A stretch of DNA of 5,362 bases from Lachnospiraceae bacterium UBA5895 (lineage in GTDB: Bacteria > Bacillota > Clostridia > Lachnospirales > Lachnospiraceae), in contig DJEP01000013.1 of NCBI GenBank assembly GCA_002431915.1, positions 1,512 through 6,873 of the forward strand, written 5' to 3'. Below the pieces are notes generated by a model that had not been told where the DNA came from, made no database searches, and was given only the letters and a program-made list of their open reading frames with translations. A program made the translations under genes and the position numbers. Below are positions 1 to 5,362 of the stretch, in pieces (position 1 is the first letter of the stretch; each line of letters opens with the position of its first letter).

Positions 1-74
1 GCCTGTCAATTCGGGTGGTACCACGGATTAGATGATTCGTCCCGGGATATGTTTTACATGTCCCGGGGCTTTTT
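1..74 (+). promoter_or_regulatory. T-box riboswitch, 3' part (antiterminator/terminator domain)
   Basis: This is the expression platform of a T-box leader, a cis-acting RNA that senses uncharged tRNA and controls aminoacyl-tRNA genes in Firmicutes. The conserved T-box sequence lies at 8-26 (AA...GGGTGGTACCACGG). An antiterminator can be drawn directly: helix A1 pairs 12-15 with 41-44, the seven-base bulge TGGTACC is at 16-22, and helix A2 pairs 23-28 with 35-40 around the loop 29-34. Bases 39-44 are shared with the terminator stem, so the two folds exclude each other, as the mechanism requires. TGGT at 16-19 would pair with the tRNA acceptor end. Stem I and the specifier codon lie before the window, so the regulating tRNA cannot be read. 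Asp or Asn is inferred from the genes downstream. The element is cut by the window edge. Confidence 0.93.
39..74 (+). terminator. Intrinsic terminator of the T-box leader
   Basis: A 13-pair stem joins 39-51 to 57-69 (core CCCGGGA with TCCCGGG, with U-G wobbles at 40/68 and 48/60). The loop is TTTTA at 52-56, and five T residues follow at 70-74. This is a strong Rho-independent terminator. Its 5' arm contains the bases needed for antiterminator helices A1 and A2, so it forms when the sensed tRNA is charged. It governs read-through into aspS and presumably the whole gene cluster. Confidence 0.93.
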
Positions 75-137
75 GTATTCAAAAATAAGCTGTACAGGGA
101 GCGCACATTCGGGACACTATATAACAGGAGGTGCGAT

Positions 138-1874
138 ATGTACAGAGATTTAACAATGAAAGATGTAAGCGAACAGCAGATCGGACAGACTTTGCAGGTG
201 GCAGGCTGGGTGGAGAACATCCGTGACCACGGCGGTGTATCCTTTATTGATCTGCGGGATATGTACGGAGTATTACAGGTGGTGATTCGTAAGCCGGAGC
301 TTTTAAAAGGCATCACCAAGGAAATGTGCCTGTCCATTACCGGTCTCATGGAGCACAGAGACGAAGAAACCTTCAACCCGAAGATTCCTTCCGGCACCAT
401 CGAACTGGAAGCACAGAAGATCGATGTGTTGGGAAGAGTATATAAACAGCTTCCTTTCGAGATCCAGACATCCAAAGAGATCCGGGAAGATGTGAGACTG
501 AAATATCGTTATCTTGACCTTAGGAACGCCAAAGTAAAAGACAACATTGTTTTCCGTTCCAAAGTCATCAGTTATCTGCGTCAGAAGATGACGGACATGG
601 GATTTTTGGAGATCCAGACTCCGATCCTGTGTGCTTCTTCCCCCGAGGGCGCCAGAGACTATATCGTTCCCAGTAGAAAATTTAAAGGAAAATTCTATGC
701 GCTGCCCCAGGCGCCGCAGCAGTATAAGCAGCTGTTGATGGCTTCCGGATTTGACAAGTATTTCCAGATTGCTCCCTGCTTCCGTGATGAGGATGCCAGA
801 GCCGACAGATCTCCCGGAGAGTTCTATCAGCTGGATTTCGAGATGAGCTTCGTGACCCAGGAGGATGTCTTCAAGGTAGGCGAGGAAGTATTGCATGATA
901 CCTTTGAAAAATTCGCTCCCGAAGGCAGCAAGATCACCCAGACACCCTTCCCCATCATCAGCTACAGGCAGGCGATGCTGGAGTTCGGCTGCGACAAGCC
1001 GGATCTGCGCAATCCCTTACGGATCATGGATGTGACGGAGTTCTTCCAGAGATGTACGTTCAAGCCTTTTATCGGCAGAACGGTTCGTGCCATCAAAGTA
1101 CATGCGGAGATGTCCAAAGGCTTCCATGAAAAACTGTTAAGCTTCGCAACTTCCTTGGGAATGGGCGGACTTGGTTATCTGGAAGTGGCAGAGGATATGA
1201 GCTACAAGGGACCTATCGACAAGTTCATCCCAGAAGAGATGAAGGGAGAGCTGGCAAGTCTGGCAGAACTGTCTGCCGGAGATACCATTTTCTTCATTGC
1301 GGACAAAGAGGATAAGGCAAACTATTATGCCGGTCATATCCGTACCGAGCTGGGCGAGAAGTTGGACCTGATCGAAAAAGATGCTTATCGCTTCTGCTAT
1401 GTGAACGACTTCCCGATGTTTGAACTGGATCCCGAGACGAAGCAGATCGGCTTCACCCACAACCCGTTCTCCATGCCCCAGGGCGGTCTGGAAGCATTAA
1501 ACACCATGGATCCGTTAGAGGTTCTGGCATACCAGTACGATATCGTGTGCAACGGCGTGGAGCTGTCCTCCGGTGCGGTGCGTAACCACGACATCGAGAT
1601 CATGAAAAAAGCCTTCGCCATCGCAGGTTATGATGAAGAGACACTGAAGACCAAGTTCGGAGCTCTCTATCAGGCATTCCAGTTCGGAGCACCCCCTCAT
1701 GCAGGAATGGCTCCCGGCGTGGATCGTATGATCATGCTGCTTCGCAACGAGGAGAACATCCGTGAGGTCATTGCCTTCCCCATGAACGGCAATGCGCAGG
1801 ATCTGATGTGCGGAGCTCCCGGCGAGGTGACGGAACAGCAGCTGCGTGAAGTGCACATCAAAGTAAGAGAGTAG
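138..1874 (+). CDS. aspS: Aspartyl-tRNA synthetase (class II, bacterial type), possibly non-discriminating
   Basis: Cytoplasmic enzyme joining aspartate to tRNA with ATP. It has 578 residues, close to the roughly 590 usual for bacterial AspRS. Domains in order: an OB-fold anticodon-binding domain at about 15-105 (GWV, RDHGG at 29-33, FIDLRD at 36-41), the class II catalytic core from about 120, a GAD-type insertion at about 300-405, and the catalytic C-terminal part. Visible motifs are PEGARDY from 169, motif 2 FRDEDARADR at 215-224, GVELSSGAVR at 473-482, and motif 3 GAPPHAG...PGVDR at 517-530 ending in the ATP-binding Arg530. AGGAGGT at 126-132, five bases before the ATG, fixes the start. 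His31 corresponds to a residue recalled from Pseudomonas AspRS that favours tRNA(Asn) acceptance, and gatCAB follows, so a non-discriminating enzyme is likely but unproven. Motif 2 reads SPGEFYQLD, one residue longer than the common QPEFTQID, a form I recall from alphaproteobacterial enzymes. Confidence 0.96.
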   Translation: MYRDLTMKDVSEQQIGQTLQVAGWVENIRDHGGVSFIDLRDMYGVLQVVIRKPELLKGITKEMCLSITGLMEHRDEETFNPKIPSGTIELEAQKIDVLGRVYKQLPFEIQTSKEIREDVRLKYRYLDLRNAKVKDNIVFRSKVISYLRQKMTDMGFLEIQTPILCASSPEGARDYIVPSRKFKGKFYALPQAPQQYKQLLMASGFDKYFQIAPCFRDEDARADRSPGEFYQLDFEMSFVTQEDVFKVGEEVLHDTFEKFAPEGSKITQTPFPIISYRQAMLEFGCDKPDLRNPLRIMDVTEFFQRCTFKPFIGRTVRAIKVHAEMSKGFHEKLLSFATSLGMGGLGYLEVAEDMSYKGPIDKFIPEEMKGELASLAELSAGDTIFFIADKEDKANYYAGHIRTELGEKLDLIEKDAYRFCYVNDFPMFELDPETKQIGFTHNPFSMPQGGLEALNTMDPLEVLAYQYDIVCNGVELSSGAVRNHDIEIMKKAFAIAGYDEETLKTKFGALYQAFQFGAPPHAGMAPGVDRMIMLLRNEENIREVIAFPMNGNAQDLMCGAPGEVTEQQLREVHIKVRE

Positions 1875-1881
1875 TAGGAAG

Positions 1882-1921
1882 GAACTTCTGCTCACGCAGA
1901 GGAGCTTACACAAAGAAGTTC
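1882..1921 (+). repeat. Inverted repeat with two competing hairpins after aspS
   Basis: GAACTTCT at 1882-1889 is the exact reverse complement of AGAAGTTC at 1914-1921. A second hairpin uses part of the same 5' arm: 1885-1891 pairs with 1896-1902 (seven pairs, one U-G) around the loop TCAC. The two folds cannot coexist. No T-run follows, so this is not a typical intrinsic terminator. It lies 7 bases after the aspS stop, within the 147-base aspS-gatC gap. The function is unknown. Confidence 0.55.
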
Positions 1922-1944
1922 TAAAGTTAGATACGCGAATTTGT

Positions 1945-1998
1945 GCCTGCACAGGGTACTTTGGTACTTCGTATGAAAGTACCTGAAAGGTTGCAGGT
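1945..1998 (+). other. Candidate structured RNA segment upstream of gatC
   Basis: CCTGCA at 1946-1951 is exactly complementary to TGCAGG at 1992-1997, with a G-U extension at 1945/1998. Directly inside, CAGG at 1952-1955 pairs with CCTG at 1982-1985, and TACTTT at 1957-1962 pairs with AAAGTA at 1976-1981, with G1956 bulged. A further four pairs join 1964-1967 to 1971-1974 around TTC. The 3' side carries a six-base bulge at 1986-1991 (AAAGGT). The segment ends 14 bases before the gatC ribosome binding site and has no T-run. It could be a leader structure, an mRNA processing site or a palindromic repeat. I do not recognise it as a known family. Confidence 0.5.
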
Positions 1999-2011
1999 TA
2001 TGGAAAGGCAT

Positions 2012-2015
2012 GAGG
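2012..2015 (+). promoter_or_regulatory. Ribosome binding site of gatC (decides the start)
   Basis: GAGG sits six bases before the ATG at 2022. The other in-frame ATG at 2010 overlaps this site. The purine run before it (GGAAAGG at 2002-2008) is only one base away, too close to serve it. The start at 2022 is therefore preferred. Confidence 0.7.
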
Positions 2016-2021
2016 ATCAGT

Positions 2022-2315
2022 ATGGCAAATATAATTAGCGACGAGACCATAGACTACGTAGGCATTCTGGCGAAGCTGGAGCTCTCCGAGGAGGAGAAGG
2101 AAGCAGCGAAAAAAGATATGGGCAGGATGCTTGATTATATCGACAAATTGAGTGAACTGGATACCACCGGGGTGGAACCCATGTCCCATGTGTTCCCGGT
2201 ACAGAATGTCTTCCGTGAGGATGTGGTGACCAATGGGGACGAGAGCGAACAGACCCTGGCAAATGCACCCGGCGAGAAAGACAACATGTTTGTTGTACCA
2301 AAGACATTTGATTAA
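2022..2315 (+). CDS. gatC: Asp-tRNA(Asn)/Glu-tRNA(Gln) amidotransferase subunit C
   Basis: Small structural subunit of the GatCAB amidotransferase. In known complexes it wraps around the GatA-GatB interface and stabilises GatA. With the start at 2022 the protein has 97 residues and begins MANIISDETIDYVGILAKLEL, which is the usual length and N-terminal pattern of GatC (a conserved helix with an ExxxYxxxLAxLxL-like spacing followed by a Glu-rich stretch). The centre carries GVEPMSHV, and the C-terminal part carries REDVV...LANAPGEKDNMFVVPK, both family hallmarks. An alternative ATG at 2010 would add four residues but has a poorly placed ribosome binding site. It lies 147 bases after aspS and 49 bases before gatA, in the usual gatCAB order. 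The stop codon TAA lies in the loop of a hairpin. Confidence 0.95.
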   Translation: MANIISDETIDYVGILAKLELSEEEKEAAKKDMGRMLDYIDKLSELDTTGVEPMSHVFPVQNVFREDVVTNGDESEQTLANAPGEKDNMFVVPKTFD

Positions 2316-2327
2316 ATCAAATGTTTT
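2301..2327 (+). repeat. Hairpin with the gatC stop codon in its loop
   Basis: ACATTTGAT at 2304-2312 is the exact reverse complement of ATCAAATGT at 2316-2324. The stem extends outward through a G-U pair (2303/2325) and two A-T pairs to 2301/2327, giving 12 pairs. The three-base loop, 2313-2315, is the gatC TAA stop codon itself. The stem is AT-rich, and only short T-runs follow it (TTTT ending at 2327, another at 2333-2336), so at best it is a weak terminator. It could act in mRNA processing or in tuning translation between gatC and gatA. Confidence 0.6.
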
Positions 2328-2351
2328 CGGACTTTTGACTAGGGTGTTGAA

Positions 2352-2357
2352 AAGGAG
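2352..2357 (+). promoter_or_regulatory. Ribosome binding site of gatA (decides the start)
   Basis: AAGGAG is seven bases before the ATG at 2365 but only one base before the in-frame ATG at 2359. The spacing selects 2365. Catalytic residue numbering then falls at Lys79, Ser154 and Ser178, the same numbers as I recall for Staphylococcus aureus GatA. Confidence 0.8.
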
Positions 2358-2364
2358 AATGGAT

Positions 2365-3801
2365 ATGGATATTTTATCCCTGACAGCAGTAGAGCTGGCA
2401 AAGGCGATCCGGGAAGGTAAGACCACGGCGGTGGAAGCGACGCAGGCTGTCCTGGACAAAATCGCAGCCGGTGAAGATACCTACCACTGTTATGTGACTG
2501 TGGAACGGGAAAAAGCATTAAAGCAGGCAGAAGAAGTACAGAAGAAAATAGAGGCAGGCGAACTGACCGGACCCTTAGCCGGAGTTCCCTTTGCCATCAA
2601 AGATAACATGTGCACAGAAGGCACCCTGACCACCTGCTCTTCCAAGATCTTAGAGAATTTTGTGCCGACCTTCAGTGCGGAGGCAGTGTTAAACCTGGAA
2701 AAGGCAGGGGCAGTGATCCTGGGCAAGACGAATATGGATGAGTTCGCCATGGGCAGCACCACGGAGACCTCTTACTATGGTGTGACCAGGAATCCGAGGA
2801 ATCCGGAGCATGTTCCCGGAGGTTCTTCCGGCGGCTCTGCAGCGGCAGTGGCGGCGGAGGAATGTTTCGCGGCACTGGGTTCCGATACCGGCGGTTCCAT
2901 CAGACAGCCCGCATCCTATTGCGGTGTGGTCGGCATGAAGCCTACTTACGGAACGGTATCCCGTTACGGACTGATCGCCTATGGTTCCTCCCTGGATCAG
3001 ATCGGACCACTGACCAAGGACGTGACAGACTGTGCCACCGTATTGGAGACAATCACCTCTCATGATCCCAAAGATTCCACTTCCATGGAGCGGGAGGATA
3101 CGGATTTTACCTCCGCACTGGTAGCGGATGTAAAGGGAATGAAGATCGGTATTCCCAGAGATTATTTCGGCGAAGGACTGGATCCCGAGGTCAGAGATGC
3201 GGTACTGGCAGCAGCGGAAGTATTGAAAGCACAGGGCGCAGAGGTGGAGGAATTTGACTTAAGCCTGGTGGACTATGCGATTCCCACTTACTATACCATC
3301 GCAGCCGCAGAGGCAAGCTCCAACCTGGAACGTTTTGATGGCGTAAAATACGGTTACCGCGCACAGGATGCAGAGGATCTGCACACTATGTACAAGAGAA
3401 GCCGTTCCCAGGGCTTCGGACCCGAGGTGAAGCGCCGTATTATGTTGGGCTCTTTCGTGTTAAGTTCCGGCTATTATGATGCTTATTATCTGAAGGCATT
3501 GCGTGTGAAAGCACTGATTAAAAAAGCTTTTGACGAAGCTTTTGCAAAATATGATGTGATCTTAGGACCGGTGGCACCCACCACGGCACCGAAGCTGGGC
3601 AGCAGCCTGGCGGATCCCATCAAGATGTACCTGGGAGATATCTACACCATCTCCATCAACCTGGCGGGACTGCCCGGTATCAGCGTTCCCTGCGGCACGG
3701 ATTCCAATGGACTTCCCATCGGCATGCAGCTGATCGGTGACTGCTTCCGGGAGAAAAAGCTGATCCGCGCGGCATATACCTATGAGCAGAGTGTGAAGTA
3801 G
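2365..3801 (+). CDS. gatA: Asp-tRNA(Asn)/Glu-tRNA(Gln) amidotransferase subunit A (glutaminase)
   Basis: Amidase-signature subunit that hydrolyses glutamine and passes the ammonia through the complex to GatB. With the start at 2365 it has 478 residues, normal for GatA. The Ser-cisSer-Lys triad is intact: Lys79 in AIKDN, Ser154 in the PGGSSGGS loop (151-158), and Ser178 in GSDTGGSIRQPAS (172-184). Tyr309, Arg358 and Asp425, recalled as substrate-binding positions in the S. aureus enzyme, are present at identical numbers. The C-terminal segment GLPGISVP...GLPIGMQLIG (435-458) is typical of the family. The reading frame stays open upstream to an ATG at 2233 inside gatC, but that extension has no family similarity and is not the start. 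It follows gatC by 49 bases and precedes gatB by 98. Nothing suggests truncation. Confidence 0.97.
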   Translation: MDILSLTAVELAKAIREGKTTAVEATQAVLDKIAAGEDTYHCYVTVEREKALKQAEEVQKKIEAGELTGPLAGVPFAIKDNMCTEGTLTTCSSKILENFVPTFSAEAVLNLEKAGAVILGKTNMDEFAMGSTTETSYYGVTRNPRNPEHVPGGSSGGSAAAVAAEECFAALGSDTGGSIRQPASYCGVVGMKPTYGTVSRYGLIAYGSSLDQIGPLTKDVTDCATVLETITSHDPKDSTSMEREDTDFTSALVADVKGMKIGIPRDYFGEGLDPEVRDAVLAAAEVLKAQGAEVEEFDLSLVDYAIPTYYTIAAAEASSNLERFDGVKYGYRAQDAEDLHTMYKRSRSQGFGPEVKRRIMLGSFVLSSGYYDAYYLKALRVKALIKKAFDEAFAKYDVILGPVAPTTAPKLGSSLADPIKMYLGDIYTISINLAGLPGISVPCGTDSNGLPIGMQLIGDCFREKKLIRAAYTYEQSVK

Positions 3802-3822
3802 AGCAACGGAAAATATACACAA

Positions 3823-3887
3823 TTTGTATCTGTATATGAGGATAATACCGGATAGTCAGGTATATATAGAAGCAATGCAGATACGGA
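3823..3887 (+). repeat. Inverted repeat abutting the gatB ribosome binding site
   Basis: Bases 3823-3835 pair with 3875-3887 in 13 consecutive pairs, three of them U-G. The core GTATCTG at 3826-3832 is exactly complementary to CAGATAC at 3878-3884. Inside, ATACC at 3845-3849 can pair with GGTAT at 3859-3863. The 3' arm ends at the start of the purine run GGAAAGG (3885-3891) that forms the gatB ribosome binding site, so folding could limit ribosome access. No T-run follows, so it is not a terminator. Its role is inferred only from position. Confidence 0.5.
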
Positions 3888-3899
3888 AAGGTATTTATT

Positions 3900-5345
3900 A
3901 TGGCAAAACAATATGAAACCGTCATCGGTCTGGAAGTTCATGTAGAGCTTGCCACGAAGACAAAAATATTCTGCGGCTGTTCCACAGCGTTTGGCGGCAG
4001 ACCCAACACCCACACCTGTCCGGTATGTACAGGTATGCCGGGATCGCTTCCCGTGCTGAATAAACAGGTGGTGGAATATGCGGTGGCAGTAGGCTTGGCA
4101 ACCAATTGCACCATTACTCAGTACTGCAAGTTTGACCGGAAGAATTATTTCTATCCCGATAATCCGCAGAACTATCAGATCTCCCAGCTGTATCTGCCCA
4201 TCTGCCGCAACGGTTCCGTAGAAATCGAAGTGGTGGGGGAGGACGGCAGCACCTATACGAAGCCGGTGCGCATTCATGAGATCCACATGGAGGAGGATGC
4301 CGGTAAACTGGTGCATGACGACTGGGAGGACTGTACGCTGGTGGACTACAACCGTTCCGGCGTGCCTCTGATCGAGATCGTATCGGAGCCGGATATGCGC
4401 AGTGCGGAGGAAGTCATTGCCTATCTGGAAAAATTACGTCTGCTGATCCAGTATCTGGGAGCATCTGATTGTAAGCTTCAGGAGGGTTCCATGCGTGCGG
4501 ATGTGAACCTGTCTGTGAGAGAAGTGGGAGCGGAAAAATTCGGAACCCGTACCGAGATGAAGAATCTGAACTCCTTCAAGGCGATCGCCAGAGCCATTCA
4601 GGGCGAAAGAGAACGGCAGATCGATCTGCTGGAGGCAGGAAAAGAGGTCATCCAGGAGACCAGACGCTGGGATGACAACAAGGAATATTCCTACGCCATG
4701 CGTTCCAAGGAGGATGCTCAGGATTACCGGTATTTCCCGGATCCCGACCTGGTGCCGGTCTATATCAGCGATGAGTGGCTGGAGAGCATCCGCAGCAAAC
4801 AGCCGGAATTCCGCACCGAGAAGATGAAGCGTTACAAGGAAGAGTATGATATTCCGGAATATGATATCGATATCATCACCGGATCCAAGCATATGGCAGA
4901 TATCTTTGAAGCCTGTGTGGCACTGGGAAGCCAGCCGAAGAAAGTGTCTAACTGGCTGATGGTAGAGACTATGCGTCTGCTGAAAGAAAAAGAGATGGAG
5001 CCGGAAGATATCCGCTTCTCACCGGAGCACCTGAGCAGGCTGATCGCTCTGGTGGACGGTAAAGTGATCAACTCCTCCGTGGCAAAGGATGTATTCCAGG
5101 TAATGTTTGAGGAAGATGTGGATCCCAAACAGTATGTGGAAGAGAAGGGATTGAAGACCGTCAATGACGAAGGTGCTTTGCGGAAAGTAGTGGAGGAAGT
5201 CATCGCCGCGAACCCTCAGTCTGTGGAAGATTACCATAATGGCAAGGAGAAAGCTATTGGGTTCCTCGTAGGACAGACCATGAAAGCAATGAAAGGCAAG
5301 GCAGATCCCGCCAGCGTCAACCAGATGCTGAAGGAACTGTTGTAA
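3900..5345 (+). CDS. gatB: Asp-tRNA(Asn)/Glu-tRNA(Gln) amidotransferase subunit B (kinase/transamidase)
   Basis: Subunit that binds the mischarged tRNA, activates the Asp or Glu side chain with ATP, and amidates it with ammonia from GatA. It has 481 residues, full length for the family. The cradle domain covers about 1-295: YETVIGLEVHVEL at 5-17 with Glu12 and His14, FDRKNYFYPDNP at 78-89, HMEEDAGK at 129-136, PLIEIVSEPD at 156-165, and DYRYFPDPDL at 275-284. A helical domain follows, and a YqeY-like tail from about 405 carries QSVEDYHNGKEKAIGFLVGQ (440-459). Cys25, Cys27, Cys40 and Cys43 form a CxC...CxxC set likely to bind zinc, a feature of some GatB branches that I recall is absent from S. 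aureus. AAGG at 3888-3891, eight bases before the ATG, supports the start. A second ATG does not compete. GatE-type paralogues are unlikely because gatC and gatA accompany it. Confidence 0.97.
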   Translation: MAKQYETVIGLEVHVELATKTKIFCGCSTAFGGRPNTHTCPVCTGMPGSLPVLNKQVVEYAVAVGLATNCTITQYCKFDRKNYFYPDNPQNYQISQLYLPICRNGSVEIEVVGEDGSTYTKPVRIHEIHMEEDAGKLVHDDWEDCTLVDYNRSGVPLIEIVSEPDMRSAEEVIAYLEKLRLLIQYLGASDCKLQEGSMRADVNLSVREVGAEKFGTRTEMKNLNSFKAIARAIQGERERQIDLLEAGKEVIQETRRWDDNKEYSYAMRSKEDAQDYRYFPDPDLVPVYISDEWLESIRSKQPEFRTEKMKRYKEEYDIPEYDIDIITGSKHMADIFEACVALGSQPKKVSNWLMVETMRLLKEKEMEPEDIRFSPEHLSRLIALVDGKVINSSVAKDVFQVMFEEDVDPKQYVEEKGLKTVNDEGALRKVVEEVIAANPQSVEDYHNGKEKAIGFLVGQTMKAMKGKADPASVNQMLKELL

Positions 5346-5347
5346 AT

Positions 5348-5362
5348 GGAGAGTTACGCGTG
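5348..5362 (+). other. Possible ribosome binding site and GTG start at the window edge
   Basis: GGAG at 5348-5351 lies eight bases before a GTG that is the last codon of the window (5360-5362), just after the gatB stop. This may be the start of another gene in the operon, but no coding sequence can be seen, so it is only a pointer. The ATG at 5346 has no ribosome binding site of its own outside gatB. Confidence 0.2.

Noticed and set aside
102..135. CGCAC at 102-106 pairing with GTGCG at 131-135 over the aspS ribosome binding site
   Set aside because: Only five pairs across a 24-base loop, leaving most of AGGAGGT free. Too weak to claim translational control.
303..896. 197-residue open frame on the - strand inside aspS
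   Set aside because: It is antisense to conserved AspRS codons, has no recognisable protein motif and no convincing ribosome binding site. Long antisense frames are expected over a gene with this codon usage.
1906..1933. Possible promoter between aspS and gatC (TTACAC with TAGATA, 17-base spacing)
   Set aside because: Both boxes match the consensus poorly, so read-through from the T-box leader is the simpler explanation.
1973..2038. 21-codon frame overlapping the gatC start
   Set aside because: No ribosome binding site precedes the ATG, which lies in the arm of a predicted hairpin. The frame is short enough to be chance.
2233..2364. Upstream extension of GatA starting inside gatC
   Set aside because: The extra 44 residues are out-of-frame gatC sequence. 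The ribosome binding site at 2352-2357 and the catalytic residue numbering both support the start at 2365.
3841..3846. GATAAT as a possible -10 promoter box before gatB
   Set aside because: No acceptable -35 box is found 16-18 bases upstream. TTGTAT at 3824 is only 11 bases away.
3836..3916. 26-codon frame overlapping the gatB start
   Set aside because: No purine-rich ribosome binding site lies before the ATG at 3836. The overlap with gatB is not enough to claim translational coupling.

Overview
This window looks like a piece of a Firmicutes chromosome, most likely Clostridia and probably Lachnospiraceae-like. The reasons are the T-box leader, strong AGGAGG-type ribosome binding sites, balanced base composition, and protein sequences that align from memory with Firmicutes GatC, GatA and GatB. 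The genus cannot be fixed from the sequence alone. All four genes lie on the + strand and appear to form one operon: T-box leader, aspS, gatC, gatA, gatB.

Layout. Bases 1-74 are the 3' end of a T-box riboswitch: the conserved T-box sequence, an antiterminator that can be drawn base by base, and the competing intrinsic terminator with its T-run. The specifier stem, which would name the regulating tRNA, lies upstream of the window. After a short leader with a strong ribosome binding site comes aspS (138-1874), a bacterial-type aspartyl-tRNA synthetase. A 147-base gap rich in inverted repeats follows. Then come gatC (2022-2315), gatA (2365-3801) and gatB (3900-5345), the three subunits of the Asp-tRNA(Asn)/Glu-tRNA(Gln) amidotransferase. 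The gatC-gatA and gatA-gatB junctions also contain inverted repeats: one puts the gatC stop codon in a hairpin loop, and one abuts the gatB ribosome binding site. The window ends 17 bases after gatB.

How the genes fit together. AspRS charges tRNA with aspartate. If it also accepts tRNA(Asn), the product Asp-tRNA(Asn) is converted to Asn-tRNA(Asn) by GatCAB using glutamine ammonia. Co-transcription of aspS with gatCAB behind one T-box, together with His31 in AspRS (the residue recalled from non-discriminating enzymes), suggests this operon is a tRNA-dependent asparagine pathway sensed at the level of an uncharged tRNA. That is inference. GatCAB could equally serve Gln-tRNA(Gln) formation.

I found no defence system, mobile element, CRISPR array or unknown protein family. 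The protein content is ordinary housekeeping. The points worth a second look are the AspRS subtype, the T-box variable base, and the structured intergenic RNA segments, especially 1945-1998.
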